Source: Cordilura impudica
Taxonomy: Eukaryota; Arthropoda; Insecta; Diptera; Scathophagidae
Direction: 5' to 3'
NCBI GenBank assembly: GCA_963682025.1
Contig: OY821522.1
Span: 23,945,030-24,009,029 of the forward strand
DNA length: 64,000 bases
Part shown: in pieces, positions 22,301 to 34,528 of the stretch
How positions within the stretch are numbered: position 1 is the stretch's first letter
How the letters are laid out: every line of letters starts with the position of its first letter
Notes under the pieces: generated by a model
Told to the model about the DNA's origin: nothing
Databases searched by the model: none
What the model saw: the letters and a program-made list of their open reading frames with translations, nothing else
Made by a program: the position numbers and the translations under genes

Positions 22301-22314
22301 TGGCGACGAAAGGG
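22301..22314 (+). promoter_or_regulatory. Primer binding site, unit 1
   Basis: TGGCGACGAAAGGG directly follows the 5' LTR. It has the TGGCGAC start common in Ty3-type elements, complementary to the 3' end of a tRNA ending in CCA. The tRNA is not identified. Equivalent sites lie at 28,434 and 34,488. Confidence 0.6.
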
Positions 22315-22341
22315 TTTTAATTGAAAAATTTATGTTTTTTC

Positions 22342-22743
22342 ATGGATAAAAGGAAAAAGGAACCCGAAATGGCTACAAATAACGTATTTAATATGGACCC
22401 TTTCGATGATAAAATTACTAAATGGAATCGTTGGGTCAAAAGGTTCGAGATTGCATTGGATATTTTTAAGGCTGATGCAGGTAAAAAGAAGCTGTTCCTC
22501 TTACATTATATGGGTACATCTGCCTATGATAAATTATGCGACAAGGCGCTGCCAAAAACTCCGGAGCAACTGGACTGTGATGAAATCATTGATACGCTGG
22601 AAAAACACTACAATCCGAAACCAAACGAAATTTTGCTAAATTTTAGATTTCATTCTAGGAAACAAAATCCAGATGAATCTGTTACAGAATATTTGGTGGC
22701 ACTAAGACATTTAGCAGTCGGCTGTGATTTGGTATATATTTAG
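22342..22743 (+). pseudogene. gag: Gag N-terminal part, unit 1
   Basis: This is the capsid-like portion of a Ty3-type Gag: FDDKITKWNRWVKRFEIAL, then LLHYMGTSAYDKLC and NEILLNFRFHSRKQNPDES, resembling mag/K02A2.6-like Gag. I start at ATG 22,342; an upstream TTG at 22,321 is in frame but is not a likely start. A one-base loss at about 22,727 brings a TAG at 22,741-22,743; the correct frame continues immediately afterwards and joins the next open stretch. Units 2 and 3 carry the same break. Confidence 0.8.
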
Positions 22744-22790
22744 ATAAAGCTCTCAGAAACCAATTCGTATACGGAATTTCTAACCAAAAA

Positions 22791-23531
22791 TTGCAAAGTA
22801 GATTGCTAGAAAAAGAAAAATTAACATTAGATGATGCAATAAACATGGCGGCAGCTTACGAAACAGCGGAAAAAGGCTTCGAAGAAATTAATAACAAAAA
22901 CGTTTATAAAGATAGTGTAGATAAAGTTAATGAGAAAAGAAAAAATAAAACAAAGAAATGGCAAAAACCCCAATCACAAGCAGCGGGAAAAAATAACAAA
23001 AAAATTTGTTTAAGATGTGGTGGTACTGATCACATGTCATACAAATGCAAACATTTAGAAACAGTGTGCAGTTACTGCAAGAAAATGGGGCATTTAAGAA
23101 AAATGTGTTTCAAAGCTAAAAAGATGCTAAACCAAATTTCAGAAAATGAAAGTGAGGAAGAAAGCACAAGTGGTGAAGAATTACAAGATGTATTACAAAT
23201 CAGTGATAATTCTAAAGCTAAATCACGCGAAAAATTATTTTACAACTTAAATGTAAATGATAAAATTATTAAATTTGAGGTTGATACTGGGTCACCCGTC
23301 ACAATTATGAGTTTAGCAAATGCAAAGAAAAACTTTCCCTTAAAATCAAAATTACACAAATCTGATCTTGAATTATATAGTTATTGTCAAACTCCCCTTG
23401 ATTGTGTTGGTTTTATTTGGGTTGGCGTAAAAACTACAACGAAGACAAGAGCCAGAATTTATGTGGTGCGTTCAAATCGTAAGCCGTTACTTGGCAGGGA
23501 ACTATCCGGTTGGACTGGTCAAAGATTTTGA
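22791..23531 (+). pseudogene. gag-pol: Gag C-terminus, zinc knuckles and protease, unit 1
   Basis: The rest of Gag leads into two CCHC knuckles, CLRCGGTDHMSYKC (about 23,008-23,050) and CSYCKKMGHLRKMC (about 23,068-23,108). An acidic linker (ENESEEESTSGEEL) and the aspartic protease with its catalytic DTG (FEVDTGSPVTIMSL, about 23,275-23,315) follow. The frame ends at TGA 23,529-23,531, shortly after the LLGRELSG end of the protease. The RT frame overlaps it by 22 bases, so protease and RT are separated by a frameshift. The ATG region at its left edge is not a true start. Confidence 0.8.
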
Positions 23532-24979
23532 AAGATGGAACAAATTCGGATGCGTTTGTGAATCAAATTCAAGCCGATATTCAACGAGAGGGTAAGTTAA
23601 AACTTATTTTGGAAAAATACCCCATGATATTTTCGCCCACAATTGGAAAAATTACTGGCTATCAAGCACATTTGTATGTAAAGGAAAATGCTGTACCAAA
23701 ATGTTTTAAGGCAAGAAGAGTTGCATTTCCACTTTTGAAAGCGGTTGAAGATGAAATAGATAACCAGGTGAGTGAAGGACTATTAGAAAAGGTAGAAATG
23801 AGTGAATGGGCCACACCTGTAGTGGTCGTGCCGAAGAAGGACGATAAGGTACGCTTATGTGGTGACTATAAGGTCACAATAAATCCTTCCTTGATAGTTG
23901 ATGAGCATCCTCTGCCTACTATTGACGAGTTGTTTAGCACCATGGCTGGTGGTACCAGATTTTCGAAAATTGATTTGTCTAAGGCATATCTGCAGTTATA
24001 GGTTCATTCCGATGACCGTCATTTGTTAACCTTAAGTACTCACAAAGGTCTATATCAACCAACACGGCTAATGTTCGGCATAGCATGTGCGCCAGCAAAA
24101 TGGCAACGTTTTATGGAACAGTTTTTGAGAGACATCCCTGGTGTCAAAGTTTTCCTCGATGACATCAAAATCACGGGTAAAAGTGATGAACTACATATTA
24201 AACGACTAAATGAAGTCTTACGTAGATTAAATGAACACAATATGCGTGTAAATTTAGCAAAGTCAGAATTCCTACGCGATAGTATTGAATATTGTGGATA
24301 CATAATTGATAAAATTGGTATAAGAAAAATGAAAGCGGAAATGGATGCTATAGCAAACATGAAAAAACCAAAAGACAAAGACGACGTGCGTTCTTTTTTG
24401 GGGCTCGTAAACTATTACGGTCGATTTATAAAGAATCTGAGTACATTAGTGGAACCCCTTAATAGATTACTACATAAAGATGTTATATTTAAGTTCGATT
24501 CGAAAAGCGAATTTGCTTTTGCAGAAGTTAAAAGACAGATGCAGTCCGAGACGGTCCTTACGCACTATGATCCCAAAATGCCAGTGACTTTAACAGTGGA
24601 CGCAAGCCCCACAGGGGTTGGTGCCATTTTGAGCCACATTTGTTCTGATGGTACGGAGAAGCCAATTCAATTTGCATCACAATCATTAAACAATGTTCAA
24701 CGTCGGTATAGTCAGGTGGATCGAGAAGCCTATGCCATTGTGTTTGGAGTAAAAAAATTTTACCAGTATCTGTATGGTCGGAAATTTACCTTAATTACGG
24801 ACAACAAGGCTATTTCACAAATATTTTCGCCACAAAAAGGTTTGCCTATTCTATCATGCAACATTATGCGATTTATTTACAATCATTTAACTATGATATT
24901 CGTTTTCGTAAGTCAAAGGACAACGCTAATGCGGGCGCACTCTCACGTTTATCCACAACAAAAATTAATAAATCGGTAA
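23510..24979 (+). pseudogene. pol: Reverse transcriptase and RNase H, unit 1
   Basis: RT motifs run in order: SEWATPVVVVPKKDDKVRLC, FSKIDLSKAYLQL, FGIACAPAKWQRFM, the catalytic box VFLDDIKI, and FLGLVNYYGRFI. These are followed by RNase H (LTVDASPTGVGAIL, REAYAIVFGV, LITDNKAI). A TAG at 23,999-24,001 replaces a sense codon right after AYLQL; the frame resumes unchanged. At about 24,850 another indel throws the reading off, giving an unrelated C-terminal tail to 24,979. The true continuation starts in the frame at 24,856. Both breaks are shared by all three units. Confidence 0.85.
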
Positions 24980-25578
24980 GTGAGGTAGATATGTTTGAAA
25001 TGAACATTATTGAAAATTTACCGATCACCGTAAAAAAATTAAGCGCTGCTTTAAAAAATGATAAGGAAATGAAAAATTTTATAGAATCTCTAAAGCTTGG
25101 TCGTATATGCAATTCTAATGATCGTTTTGGTATTGACCAGTCTGAATTTTCATTGCAACAAGGGTGTTTGCTAAGAGGCATACGTGTATTTATTCCAACA
25201 TCACTGAGAAGTAAAGTTTTAAATGAATTGCATACGGGTCATTTTGGTATATCAAAGATGAAATCGTTGGCACGGGCATATTGCTGGTGGAAAGGTTTAG
25301 ACGAGGAAATTGAGAAATTGGTTTCAAATTGCAGAGCATGCCAGTGCACTAGGCCGGAACCAAAACATGAACCGGTACACTGTTGGATTGCACCACAAAA
25401 AGTTTTCGAGCGTGTGCATGTGGACTATGCGGGGCCATTTATGGGGAAGTACTTTTTTGTTCTGGTTGATGCATACAGTAAATGGCCTGAGGTGCGCATC
25501 GTTCCAGACATTACAACAACGAAACCATTAACGTATGTGAAAATATTTTTAGCACTTTCGGCATACCAAATGTTTTAG
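24856..25578 (+). pseudogene. pol: RNase H end and integrase N-terminus, unit 1
   Basis: The frame starts in the end of RNase H (MQHYAIYLQSFNYDIRF, RKSKDNANAGALSRL), where it overlaps the preceding broken frame. It continues into integrase: the zinc-binding HHCC region (ELHTGHFGISKMK ... CRACQC) and the beginning of the catalytic core with the first Asp (VHVDYAGPFMG) and VDAYSKWPEV. The frame is lost at about 25,545, and the reading ends at TAG 25,576-25,578 just before the second catalytic Asp. Confidence 0.8.
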
Positions 25579-25587
25579 TCAGCGACC

Positions 25588-26445
25588 ATGGCACGCAGTT
25601 CAAATCAAAGGAATTTAAAAAAAATTTTAAAAAACAACGGTAGCGTCCACAAATTAGGTGCACCCTATCACCCCGCAACAAATGGGCAGGCGGAACGTTT
25701 TGTTCAGACCTTTAAGTACAAGTTAAAGTCAATGCAAGGTCACGATATATCAATTCAGAACAATTTAAATAAAATATTATTGGCGTACAGAAGAGCGATA
25801 CACCCTGCGACAAATAAGTCACCAGCGATGCTAATGTTTGGCCGAAAAGTACAATCACGTTTAGATCTTTTTATACCAAAGAACAACAATGAGTATATGG
25901 AGCGAAAAATCGTTAGGAAAACGTTTGTGGTTGGAGATAATGTAGCTGTACGCGATTACGTTGGAAAGAGTAAATGGAAGTTTGGTGTTGTAGAGGAACG
26001 AGTCGGAGATTTACATTATAATGTTCAGTTGGAAGATGGCCGTAGATGGCGAAGACATGTTGATCAGATGCGAGCAGTGGGAGAATTGGATAAAGAGAAT
26101 GAAATTGCTAAAAAAATAATACTGGTAAATAAAAGTCCATCATATGGAGGTAACGAACACTACATTGACAAAAACAGCCATGCAGTATCATGTCAGCAAA
26201 ACAGGGAAGGTGAACAACAAACAAATGTAAGAACTATTACTCAACCGGAATCTGAACCACATACAACAGAAATTTCTCAGCAACGACGAAACACTTCAAC
26301 CGAAAGCATCTTATTACCCGAATGTCCTTCATCCTCGGAAACAATCATCGAAACCACCCCAGTTACTACAAACACGGAACCTTCGAGACCAACACGGAGC
26401 GGTAAATTTCCAAAACATTTTAAAGATTATGAAGTACAATTATAG
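25588..26445 (+). pseudogene. pol: Integrase C-terminal part, unit 1
   Basis: The sequence around 25,578-25,600 encodes the second core Asp (VSDHGTQFKS) in another frame. This frame then carries the catalytic Glu in HPATNGQAERFVQTF, the MLMFGRKVQSRLD segment, and a C-terminal domain (VGDNVAVRDYVGKSKWKFGVV, DGRRWRRHVDQMR). It ends in RPTRSGKFPKHFKDYEV, a usual Ty3 integrase ending. There is no env ORF after it. An indel in an A-rich run (about 25,617-25,635) separates the two parts of the core. The mag-like assignment rests on overall motif style. Confidence 0.8.
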
Positions 26446-26563
26446 CCTTAGGGTTTTTACATTAATTACAGTTTTGTATTTCAATAACTAATATTTTAAT
26501 TACATGTACTATTATTTTGAACTGAATTAAAAGTTATGTATTTACTATTTAGTGTGGGAGAGC

Positions 26564-26681
26564 TGTCATATAGCAATTCTTATATTTTACAATAAGAATG
26601 ATGTATGAAAAGGAAGATAAATAAAATGATTTGTCATTCTGATATAATACATACAAGAAGTCGGTTGTTTTAATTATAACA
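26564..26681 (+). mobile_element. 3' LTR of mag-like Ty3 element, unit 1
   Basis: This 118-bp repeat, TGTCATATAGCAATTC to AATTATAACA, is preceded by a purine-rich tract GTGTGGGAGAGC (26,552-26,563) that serves as the polypurine tract. The bases outside the two LTRs (AAAAG on the left, ACAAG on the right) could be a mutated 5-bp target duplication, but they do not match exactly. Confidence 0.8.
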
Positions 26682-28312
26682 ACAAGGTTACGTTTTGAAC
26701 CATTTGAACTTTAAAACAAAATAATTCTAGATAATTCAAAACAATTTTAATGTTTTAGTATCGTATTTTGTTTATATTTTTTTATATTAAATTTTTATTT
26801 CACAATATTGTAAAATCATATAATCAAATGTGTCTAGCATCCGTCTGCATTTTTGTTTTTTTTAAGCTTCTTTAGTATGCTTTTTTTTATAAGATTTTGA
26901 AAGTTATTAATTAACAGTTAGTGGATTAACAAAGCTATGCAGCTTTTTGTTTTGTGAAGTTTTTTACTTTTACTGCTTCGATAGGTGTCTTTCAGTTAGT
27001 TCCTATAGTTGTTTTCCATTAATATTTAAGATATTTCATTTGTTTATATTAACTTTGAATTGAGGTTTTTTTTTATAGCTGACAGCATTTTTTTCATTCA
27101 TAAAACCCATTTTTTAGGTTTAGTTGAGAAAATATTCGTTTATTCAAGTCTATATGTTTTTTTCTATTGAATTATTCCAATATACTTTATGCTTTTTATT
27201 AAGTAAAATTATAGCCAATTGTAGTGTTTAATATCGTAATTTAATTATCACTTTTCATACTTTAATATTTACTAGCAGATTCCAGCCCTCCAAATTTGAG
27301 AAAAAATTCTAGGAAATTTTATTTTTCATTAAATAAAGACCCTAAAAGTATGCTTATCAATTATAGCCAATTCACAAATCAACACAAAACAAAACTAATT
27401 TTTATTACAAACACATTTACAAATTTAATAAACACAAACATAGCATTGTATAATTTTATGTATGTGTTGGTAGCAACTATAAATGCAATTTACTCAAAGT
27501 AGAGGAAAAAATTTAAAAGTCTGTAAATCTGCAAATCGGCTAAGAAGAAATACCTGTCAATATACGTTTGGTCAAAATCGGCATAAAACGGTAGAACAAA
27601 ACATCAGTCACAAGAAAGTGCCTAGCCTATTAATATTATAGATTTACTAAATTTGTTATTACATCAGACCAAATCTTTACTTATTTTTTAAAATTTTTAA
27701 GATTTTCGAACATTTTTTTATATTTGCTTTCAATTTTTAAATTTAAGTTTTGAGTTTTTAGGTTTTCAATTTTTAATTTAAGTTTTTAGTTTTTAAATTT
27801 TTAGTTTTTAATTCAAATATTAACGATTTTTAAAAATTTTTTTCAAATATTAACGATTTTCAAACAATTTTTCGTATATATTTTATTTTTTATAAAATGA
27901 ACTTTTTACGTATAAAATAAATGAATAAAATATTTAAAATGTAGTTGCATTGCATTTTTTCTTAGAACATTTCAATATAGTGTAGATAGGTATCTTTCAG
28001 TTAGTTATTTTTTGTTTTATAAAGAATACTTTATTTATTTAGTTTAAGTTTTTTTTTGTTTATAGAATTATATGGCTTTATGAAACCTATAAGTAATTCA
28101 ATGAAAAAATTTATCATATTTAAATATTTATTTCAAAATATTTTTGAAGTCATATTTCATATAAGCAAATTTTTTAGCTATTTTCTATTTTCAAGTGTCT
28201 TTCAGTTAGTTACTAAAGTTCTTTTTCAGTTCCAGTATATTTTAGCTTCTTTATTAAGTAAAAATATTACAGGTTTGAATTAATTCAAAATGTTTTTTTT
28301 TTATATTAAAAG
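26682..28312. repeat. AT-rich flanks between elements 1 and 2, with diverged ~200-bp repeats
   Basis: There is no gene. A recurring block built on GATAGGTGTCTTTCAGTTAGTT followed by a T-rich run appears near 26,983 and, more diverged, near 27,985 and 28,192 (counterparts at 21,852 and 22,059 in unit 1). TTTATTAAGTAAAAWTATA follows later in several of them. The boundary between units 1 and 2 lies at 27,813/27,814. A degenerate TTTTTAGTTTTTAA tract ends each unit. Confidence 0.55.
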
Positions 28313-28430
28313 TGTCATATGGCAACTCTTATATTTTACAATAAGAATGATGTATGAAAAGGAAGCTGAATAAAACGATTTGTCATTCTGATATAAAACA
28401 AACAAGAAGTCGGTTGTTTTAATTATAACA
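28313..28430 (+). mobile_element. 5' LTR, unit 2
   Basis: It carries the same seven 5'-LTR-specific bases as unit 1, so the 5'/3' LTR divergence predates the triplication. Confidence 0.8.
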
Positions 28431-28474
28431 TTTTGGCGACGAAAGGGTTTTAATTGAAAAATTTATGTTTTTTC

Positions 28475-29664
28475 ATGGATAAAAGGAAAAAGGAACCCGA
28501 AATGGCTACAAATAACGTATTTAATATGGACCCTTTCGATGATAAAATTACTAAATGGAATCGTTGGGTCAAAAGGTTCGAGATTGCATTGGATATTTTT
28601 AAGGCTGATGCAGGTAAAAAGAAGCTGTTCCTCTTACATTATATGGGTACATCTGCCTATGATAAATTATGCGACAAGGCGCTGCCAAAAACTCCGGAGC
28701 AACTGGACTGTGATGAAATCATTGATACGCTGGAAAAACACTACAATCCGAAACCAAACGAAATTTTGCTAAATTTTAGATTTCATTCTAGGAAACAAAA
28801 TCCAGATGAATCTGTTACAGAATATTTGGTGGCACTAAGACATTTAGCAGTCGGCTGTGATTTGGTATATATTTAGATAAAGCTCTCAGAAACCAATTCG
28901 TATACGGAATTTCTAACCAAAAATTGCAAAGTAGATTGCTAGAAAAAGAAAAATTAACATTAGATGATGCAATAAACATGGCGGCAGCTTACGAAACAGC
29001 GGAAAAAGGCTTCGAAGAAATTAATAACAAAAACGTTTATAAAGATAGTGTAGATAAAGTTAATGAGCAAAGAAAAAATAAAACAAAGAAATGGCAAAAA
29101 CCCCAATCACAAGCAGCGGGAAAAAATAACAAAAAAATTTGTTTAAGATGTGGTGGTACTGATCACATGTCATACAAATGCAAACATTTAGAAACAGTGT
29201 GCAGTTACTGCAAGAAAATGGGGCATTTAAGAAAAATGTGTTTCAAAGCTAAAAAGATGCTAAACCAAATTTCAGAAAATGAAAGTGAGGAAGAAAGCAC
29301 AAGTGGTGAAGAATTACAAGATGTATTACAAATCAGTGATAATTCTAAAGCTAAATCACGCGAAAAATTATTTTACAACTTAAATGTAAATGATAAAATT
29401 ATTAAATTTGAGGTTGATACTGGGTCACCCGTCACAATTATGAGTTTAGCAAATGCAAAGAAAAACTTTCCCTTAAAATCAAAATTACACAAATCTGATC
29501 TTGAATTATATAGTTATTGTCAAACTCCCCTTGATTGTGTTGGTTTTATTTGGGTTGGCGTAAAAACTACAACGAAGACAAGAGCCAGAATTTATGTGGT
29601 GCGTTCAAATCGTAAGCCGTTACTTGGCAGGGAACTATCCGGTTGGACTGGTCAAAGATTTTGA
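28475..29664 (+). pseudogene. gag-pol: Gag, zinc knuckles and protease, unit 2
   Basis: This is the unit 2 counterpart of 22,342-23,531. The same one-base loss creates the TAG at 28,874-28,876; knuckles and protease DTG are present. CAA replaces AAA at 29,068-29,070 in the basic stretch before the knuckles. Confidence 0.8.
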
Positions 29665-32578
29665 AAGATGGAACAAATTCGGATGCGTTTGTGAATCAAA
29701 TTCAAGCCGATATTCAACGAGAGGGTAAGTTAAAACTTATTTTGGAAAAATACCCCATGATATTTTCGCCCACAATTGGAAAAATTACTGGCTATCAAGC
29801 ACATTTGTATGTAAAGGAAAATGCTGTACCAAAATGTTTTAAGGCAAGAAGAGTTGCATTTCCACTTTTGAAAGCGGTTGAAGATGAAATAGATAACCAG
29901 GTGAGTGAAGGACTATTAGAAAAGGTAGAAATGAGTGAATGGGCCACACCTGTAGTGGTCGTGCCGAAGAAGGACGATAAGGTACGCTTATGTGGTGACT
30001 ATAAGGTCACAATAAATCCTTCCTTGATAGTTGATGAGCATCCTCTGCCTACTATTGACGAGTTGTTTAGCACCATGGCTGGTGGTACCAGATTTTCGAA
30101 AATTGATTTGTCTAAGGCATATCTGCAGTTATAGGTTCATTCCGATGACCGTCATTTGTTAACCTTAAGTACTCACAAAGGTCTATATCAACCAACACGG
30201 CTAATGTTCGGCATAGCATGTGCGCCAGCAAAATGGCAACGTTTTATGGAACAGTTTTTGAGAGACATCCCTGGTGTCAAAGTTTTCCTCGATGACATCA
30301 AAATCACGGGTAAAAGTGATGAACTACATATTAAACGACTAGATGAAGTCTTACGTAGATTAAATGAACACAATATGCGTGTAAATTTAGCAAAGTCAGA
30401 ATTCCTACGCGATAGTATTGAATATTGTGGATACATAATTGATAAAATTGGTATAAGAAAAATGAAAGCGGAAATGGATGCTATAGCAAACATGAAAAAA
30501 CCAAAAGACAAAGACGACGTGCGTTCTTTTTTGGGGCTCGTAAACTATTACGGTCGATTTATAAAGAATCTGAGTACATTAGTGGAACCCCTTAATAGAT
30601 TACTACATAAAGATGTTATATTTAAGTTCGATTCGAAAAGCGAATTTGCTTTTGCAGAAGTTAAAAGACAGATGCAGTCCGAGACGGTCCTTACGCACTA
30701 TGATCCCAAAATGCCAGTGACTTTAACAGTGGACGCAAGCCCCACAGGGGTTGGTGCCATTTTGAGCCACATTTGTTCTGATGGTACGGAGAAGCCAATT
30801 CAATTTGCATCACAATCATTAAACAATGTTCAACGTCGGTATAGTCAGGTGGATCGAGAAGCCTATGCCATTGTGTTTGGAGTAAAAAAATTTTACCAGT
30901 ATCTGTATGGTCGGAAATTTACCTTAATTACGGACAACAAGGCTATTTCACAAATATTTTCGCCACAAAAAGGTTTGCCTATTCTATCATGCAACATTAT
31001 GCGATTTATTTACAATCATTTAACTATGATATTCGTTTTCGTAAGTCAAAGGACAACGCTAATGCGGGCGCACTCTCACGTTTATCCACAACAAAAATTA
31101 ATAAATCGGTAAGTGAGGTAGATATGTTTGAAATGAACATTATTGAAAATTTACCGATCACCGTAAAAAAATTAAGCGCTGCTTTAAAAAATGATAAGGA
31201 AATGAAAAATTTTATAGAATCTCTAAAGCTTGGTCGTATATGCAATTCTAATGATCGTTTTGGTATTGACCAGTCTGAATTTTCATTGCAACAAGGGTGT
31301 TTGCTAAGAGGCATACGTGTATTTATTCCAACATCACTGAGAAGTAAAGTTTTAAATGAATTGCATACGGGTCATTTTGGTATATCAAAGATGAAATCGT
31401 TGGCACGGGCATATTGCTGGTGGAAAGGTTTAGACGAGGAAATTGAGAAATTGGTTTCAAATTGCAGAGCATGCCAGTGCACTAGGCCGGAACCAAAACA
31501 TGAACCGGTACACTGTTGGATTGCACCACAAAAAGTTTTCGAGCGTGTGCATGTGGACTATGCGGGGCCATTTATGGGGAAGTACTTTTTTGTTCTGGTT
31601 GATGCATACAGTAAATGGCCTGAGGTGCGCATCGTTCCAGACATTACAACAACGAAACCATTAACGTATGTGAAAATATTTTTAGCACTTTCGGCATACC
31701 AAATGTTTTAGTCAGCGACCATGGCACGCAGTTCAAATCAAAGGAATTTAAAAAAAATTTTAAAAAACAACGGTAGCGTCCACAAATTAGGTGCACCCTA
31801 TCACCCCGCAACAAATGGGCAGGCGGAACGTTTAGTTCAGACCTTTAAGTACAAGTTAAAGTCAATGCAAGGTCACGATATATCAATTCAGAACAATTTA
31901 AATAAAATATTATTGGCGTACAGAAGAGCGATACACCCTGCGACAAATAAGTCACCAGCGATGCTAATGTTTGGCCGAAAAGTACAATCACGTTTAGATC
32001 TTTTTATACCAAAGAACAACAATGAGTATATGGAGCGAAAAATCGTTAGGAAAACGTTTGTGGTTGGAGATAATGTAGCTGTACGCGATTACGTTGGAAA
32101 GAGTAAATGGAAGTTTGGTGTTGTAGAGGAACGAGTCGGAGATTTACATTATAATGTTCAGTTGGAAGATGGCCGTAGATGGCGAAGACATGTTGATCAG
32201 ATGCGAGCAGTGGGAGAATTGGATAAAGAGAATGAAATTGCTAAAAAAATAATACTGGTAAATAAAAGTCCATCATATGGAGGTAACGAACACTACATTG
32301 ACAAAAACAGCCATGCAGTATCATGTCAGCAAAACAGGGAAGGTGAACAACAAACAAATGTAAGAACTATTACTCAACCGGAATCTGAACCACATACAAC
32401 AGAAATTTCTCAGCAACGACGAAACACTTCAACCGAAAGCATCTTATTACCCGAATGTCCTTCATCCTCGGAAACAATCATCGAAACCACCCCAGTTACT
32501 ACAAACACGGAACCTTCGAGACCAACACGGAGCGGTAAATTTCCAAAACATTTTAAAGATTATGAAGTACAATTATAG
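29643..32578 (+). pseudogene. pol: RT, RNase H and integrase, unit 2
   Basis: This is the unit 2 counterpart of 23,510-26,445, read in the stretches 29,643-31,112, 30,989-31,711 and 31,721-32,578. It shares the TAG at 30,132-30,134 and the frame breaks at the RNase H end, in the integrase core and in the A-rich run. The residue after the integrase motif NGQAER is Leu instead of Phe (31,834). Confidence 0.8.
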
Positions 32579-32673
32579 CCTTAGGGTTTTTACATTAATT
32601 ACAGTTTTGTATTTCAATAACTAATATTTTAATTACATGTACTATTATTTTGAACTGAATTAAAAGTTATGTA

Positions 32674-32735
32674 AATAAAATGATTTGTCATTCTGATATA
32701 ATACATACAAGAAGTCGGTTGTTTTAATTATAACA
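32674..32735 (+). mobile_element. Truncated 3' LTR, unit 2
   Basis: Only the last 62 bp of the LTR remain. The deletion joint GTTATGTA|AATAAAATG has a 2-bp (TA) overlap with the lost segment. Confidence 0.8.
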
Positions 32736-34366
32736 ACAAGGTTACGTTTTGAACCATTTGAACTTTAAAACAAAATAATTCTAGATAATTCAAAACAATT
32801 TTAATGTTTTAGTATCGTATTTTGTTTATATTTTTTTATATTAAATTTTTATTTCACAATATTGTAAAATCATATAATCAAATGTGTCTAGCATCCGTCT
32901 GCATTTTTGTTTTTTTTAAGCTTCTTTAGTATGCTTTTTTTTATAAGATTTTGAAAGTTATTAATTAACAGTTAGTGGATTAACAAAGCTATGCAGCTTT
33001 TTGTTTTGTGAAGTTTTTTACTTTTACTGCTTCGATAGGTGTCTTTCAGTTAGTTCCTATAGTTGTTTTCCATTAATATTTAAGATATTTCATTTGTTTA
33101 TATTAACTTTGAATTGAGGTTTTTTTTTATAGCTGACAGCATTTTTTTCATTCATAAAACCCATTTTTTAGGTTTAGTTGAGAAAATATTCGTTTATTCA
33201 AGTCTATATGTTTTTTTCTATTGAATTATTCCAATATACTTTATGCTTTTTATTAAGTAAAATTATAGCCAATTGTAGTGTTTAATATCGTAATTTAATT
33301 ATCACTTTTCATACTTTAATATTTACTAGCAGATTCCAGCCCTCCAAATTTGAGAAAAAATTCTAGGAAATTTTATTTTTCATTAAATAAAGACCCTAAA
33401 AGTATGCTTATCAATTATAGCCAATTCACAAATCAACACAAAACAAAACTAATTTTTATTACAAACACATTTACAAATTTAATAAACACAAACATAGCAT
33501 TGTATAATTTTATGTATGTGTTGGTAGCAACTATAAATGCAATTTACTCAAAGTAGAGGAAAAAATTTAAAAGTCTGTAAATCTGCAAATCGGCTAAGAA
33601 GAAATACCTGTCAATATACGTTTGGTCAAAATCGGCATAAAACGGTAGAACAAAACATCAGTCACAAGAAAGTGCCTAGCCTATTAATATTATAGATTTA
33701 CTAAATTTGTTATTACATCAGACCAAATCTTTACTTATTTTTTAAAATTTTTAAGATTTTCGAACATTTTTTTATATTTGCTTTCAATTTTTAAATTTAA
33801 GTTTTGAGTTTTTAGGTTTTCAATTTTTAATTTAAGTTTTTAGTTTTTAAATTTTTAGTTTTTAATTCAAATATTAACGATTTTTAAAAATTTTTTTCAA
33901 ATATTAACGATTTTCAAACAATTTTTCGTATATATTTTATTTTTTATAAAATGAACTTTTTACGTATAAAATAAATGAATAAAATATTTAAAATGTAGTT
34001 GCATTGCATTTTTTCTTAGAACATTTCAATATAGTGTAGATAGGTATCTTTCAGTTAGTTATTTTTTGTTTTATAAAGAATACTTTATTTATTTAGTTTA
34101 AGTTTTTTTTTGTTTATAGAATTATATGGCTTTATGAAACCTATAAGTAATTCAATGAAAAAATTTATCATATTTAAATATTTATTTCAAAATATTTTTG
34201 AAGTCATATTTCATATAAGCAAATTTTTTAGCTATTTTCTATTTTCAAGTGTCTTTCAGTTAGTTACTAAAGTTCTTTTTCAGTTCCAGTATATTTTAGC
34301 TTCTTTATTAAGTAAAAATATTACAGGTTTGAATTAATTCAAAATGTTTTTTTTTTATATTAAAAG
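32736..34366. repeat. AT-rich flanks between elements 2 and 3
   Basis: Same content as 26,682-28,312. The boundary between units 2 and 3 is at 33,867/33,868. No gene is seen. Confidence 0.55.
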
Positions 34367-34484
34367 TGTCATATGGCAACTCTTATATTTTACAATAAGA
34401 ATGATGTATGAAAAGGAAGCTGAATAAAACGATTTGTCATTCTGATATAAAACAAACAAGAAGTCGGTTGTTTTAATTATAACA
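34367..34484 (+). mobile_element. 5' LTR, unit 3
   Basis: 118 bp, same sequence as the 5' LTRs of units 1 and 2. Confidence 0.8.
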
Positions 34485-34528
34485 TTTTGGCGACGAAAGG
34501 GTTTTAATTGAAAAATTTATGTTTTTTC

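Larger units (their letters stand above)
21681..27813 (+). repeat. Tandem unit 1 of 3 (6133 bp)
   Basis: This is the first of three head-to-tail copies of a unit starting CAAATATTAACGATTTTT and ending in TTTTTAGTTTTTAATT. The unit comprises about 500 bp of AT-rich left flank, one Ty3-type retroelement (22,180-26,681) and about 1.1 kb of right flank. Its start abuts the decayed non-LTR element. It has AAT at 24,209-24,211 where units 2 and 3 have GAT. Confidence 0.9.
27814..33867 (+). repeat. Tandem unit 2 of 3 (6054 bp, 79-bp deletion)
   Basis: It is nearly identical to unit 1. Private differences that I noticed: a K-to-Q codon change at 29,068, an F-to-L change at 31,834, and loss of 79 bp after 32,673 that removes the polypurine tract and the first half of the 3' LTR. 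Confidence 0.9.

Noticed and set aside
26445..26563. Possible env ORF after the mag-like integrase
   Set aside because: Only ~100 AT-rich bases lie between the integrase stop and the 3' LTR.
27296..27502. 68-codon frame in the right flank of each unit
   Set aside because: AT-rich chance frame without protein features, copied with the unit.
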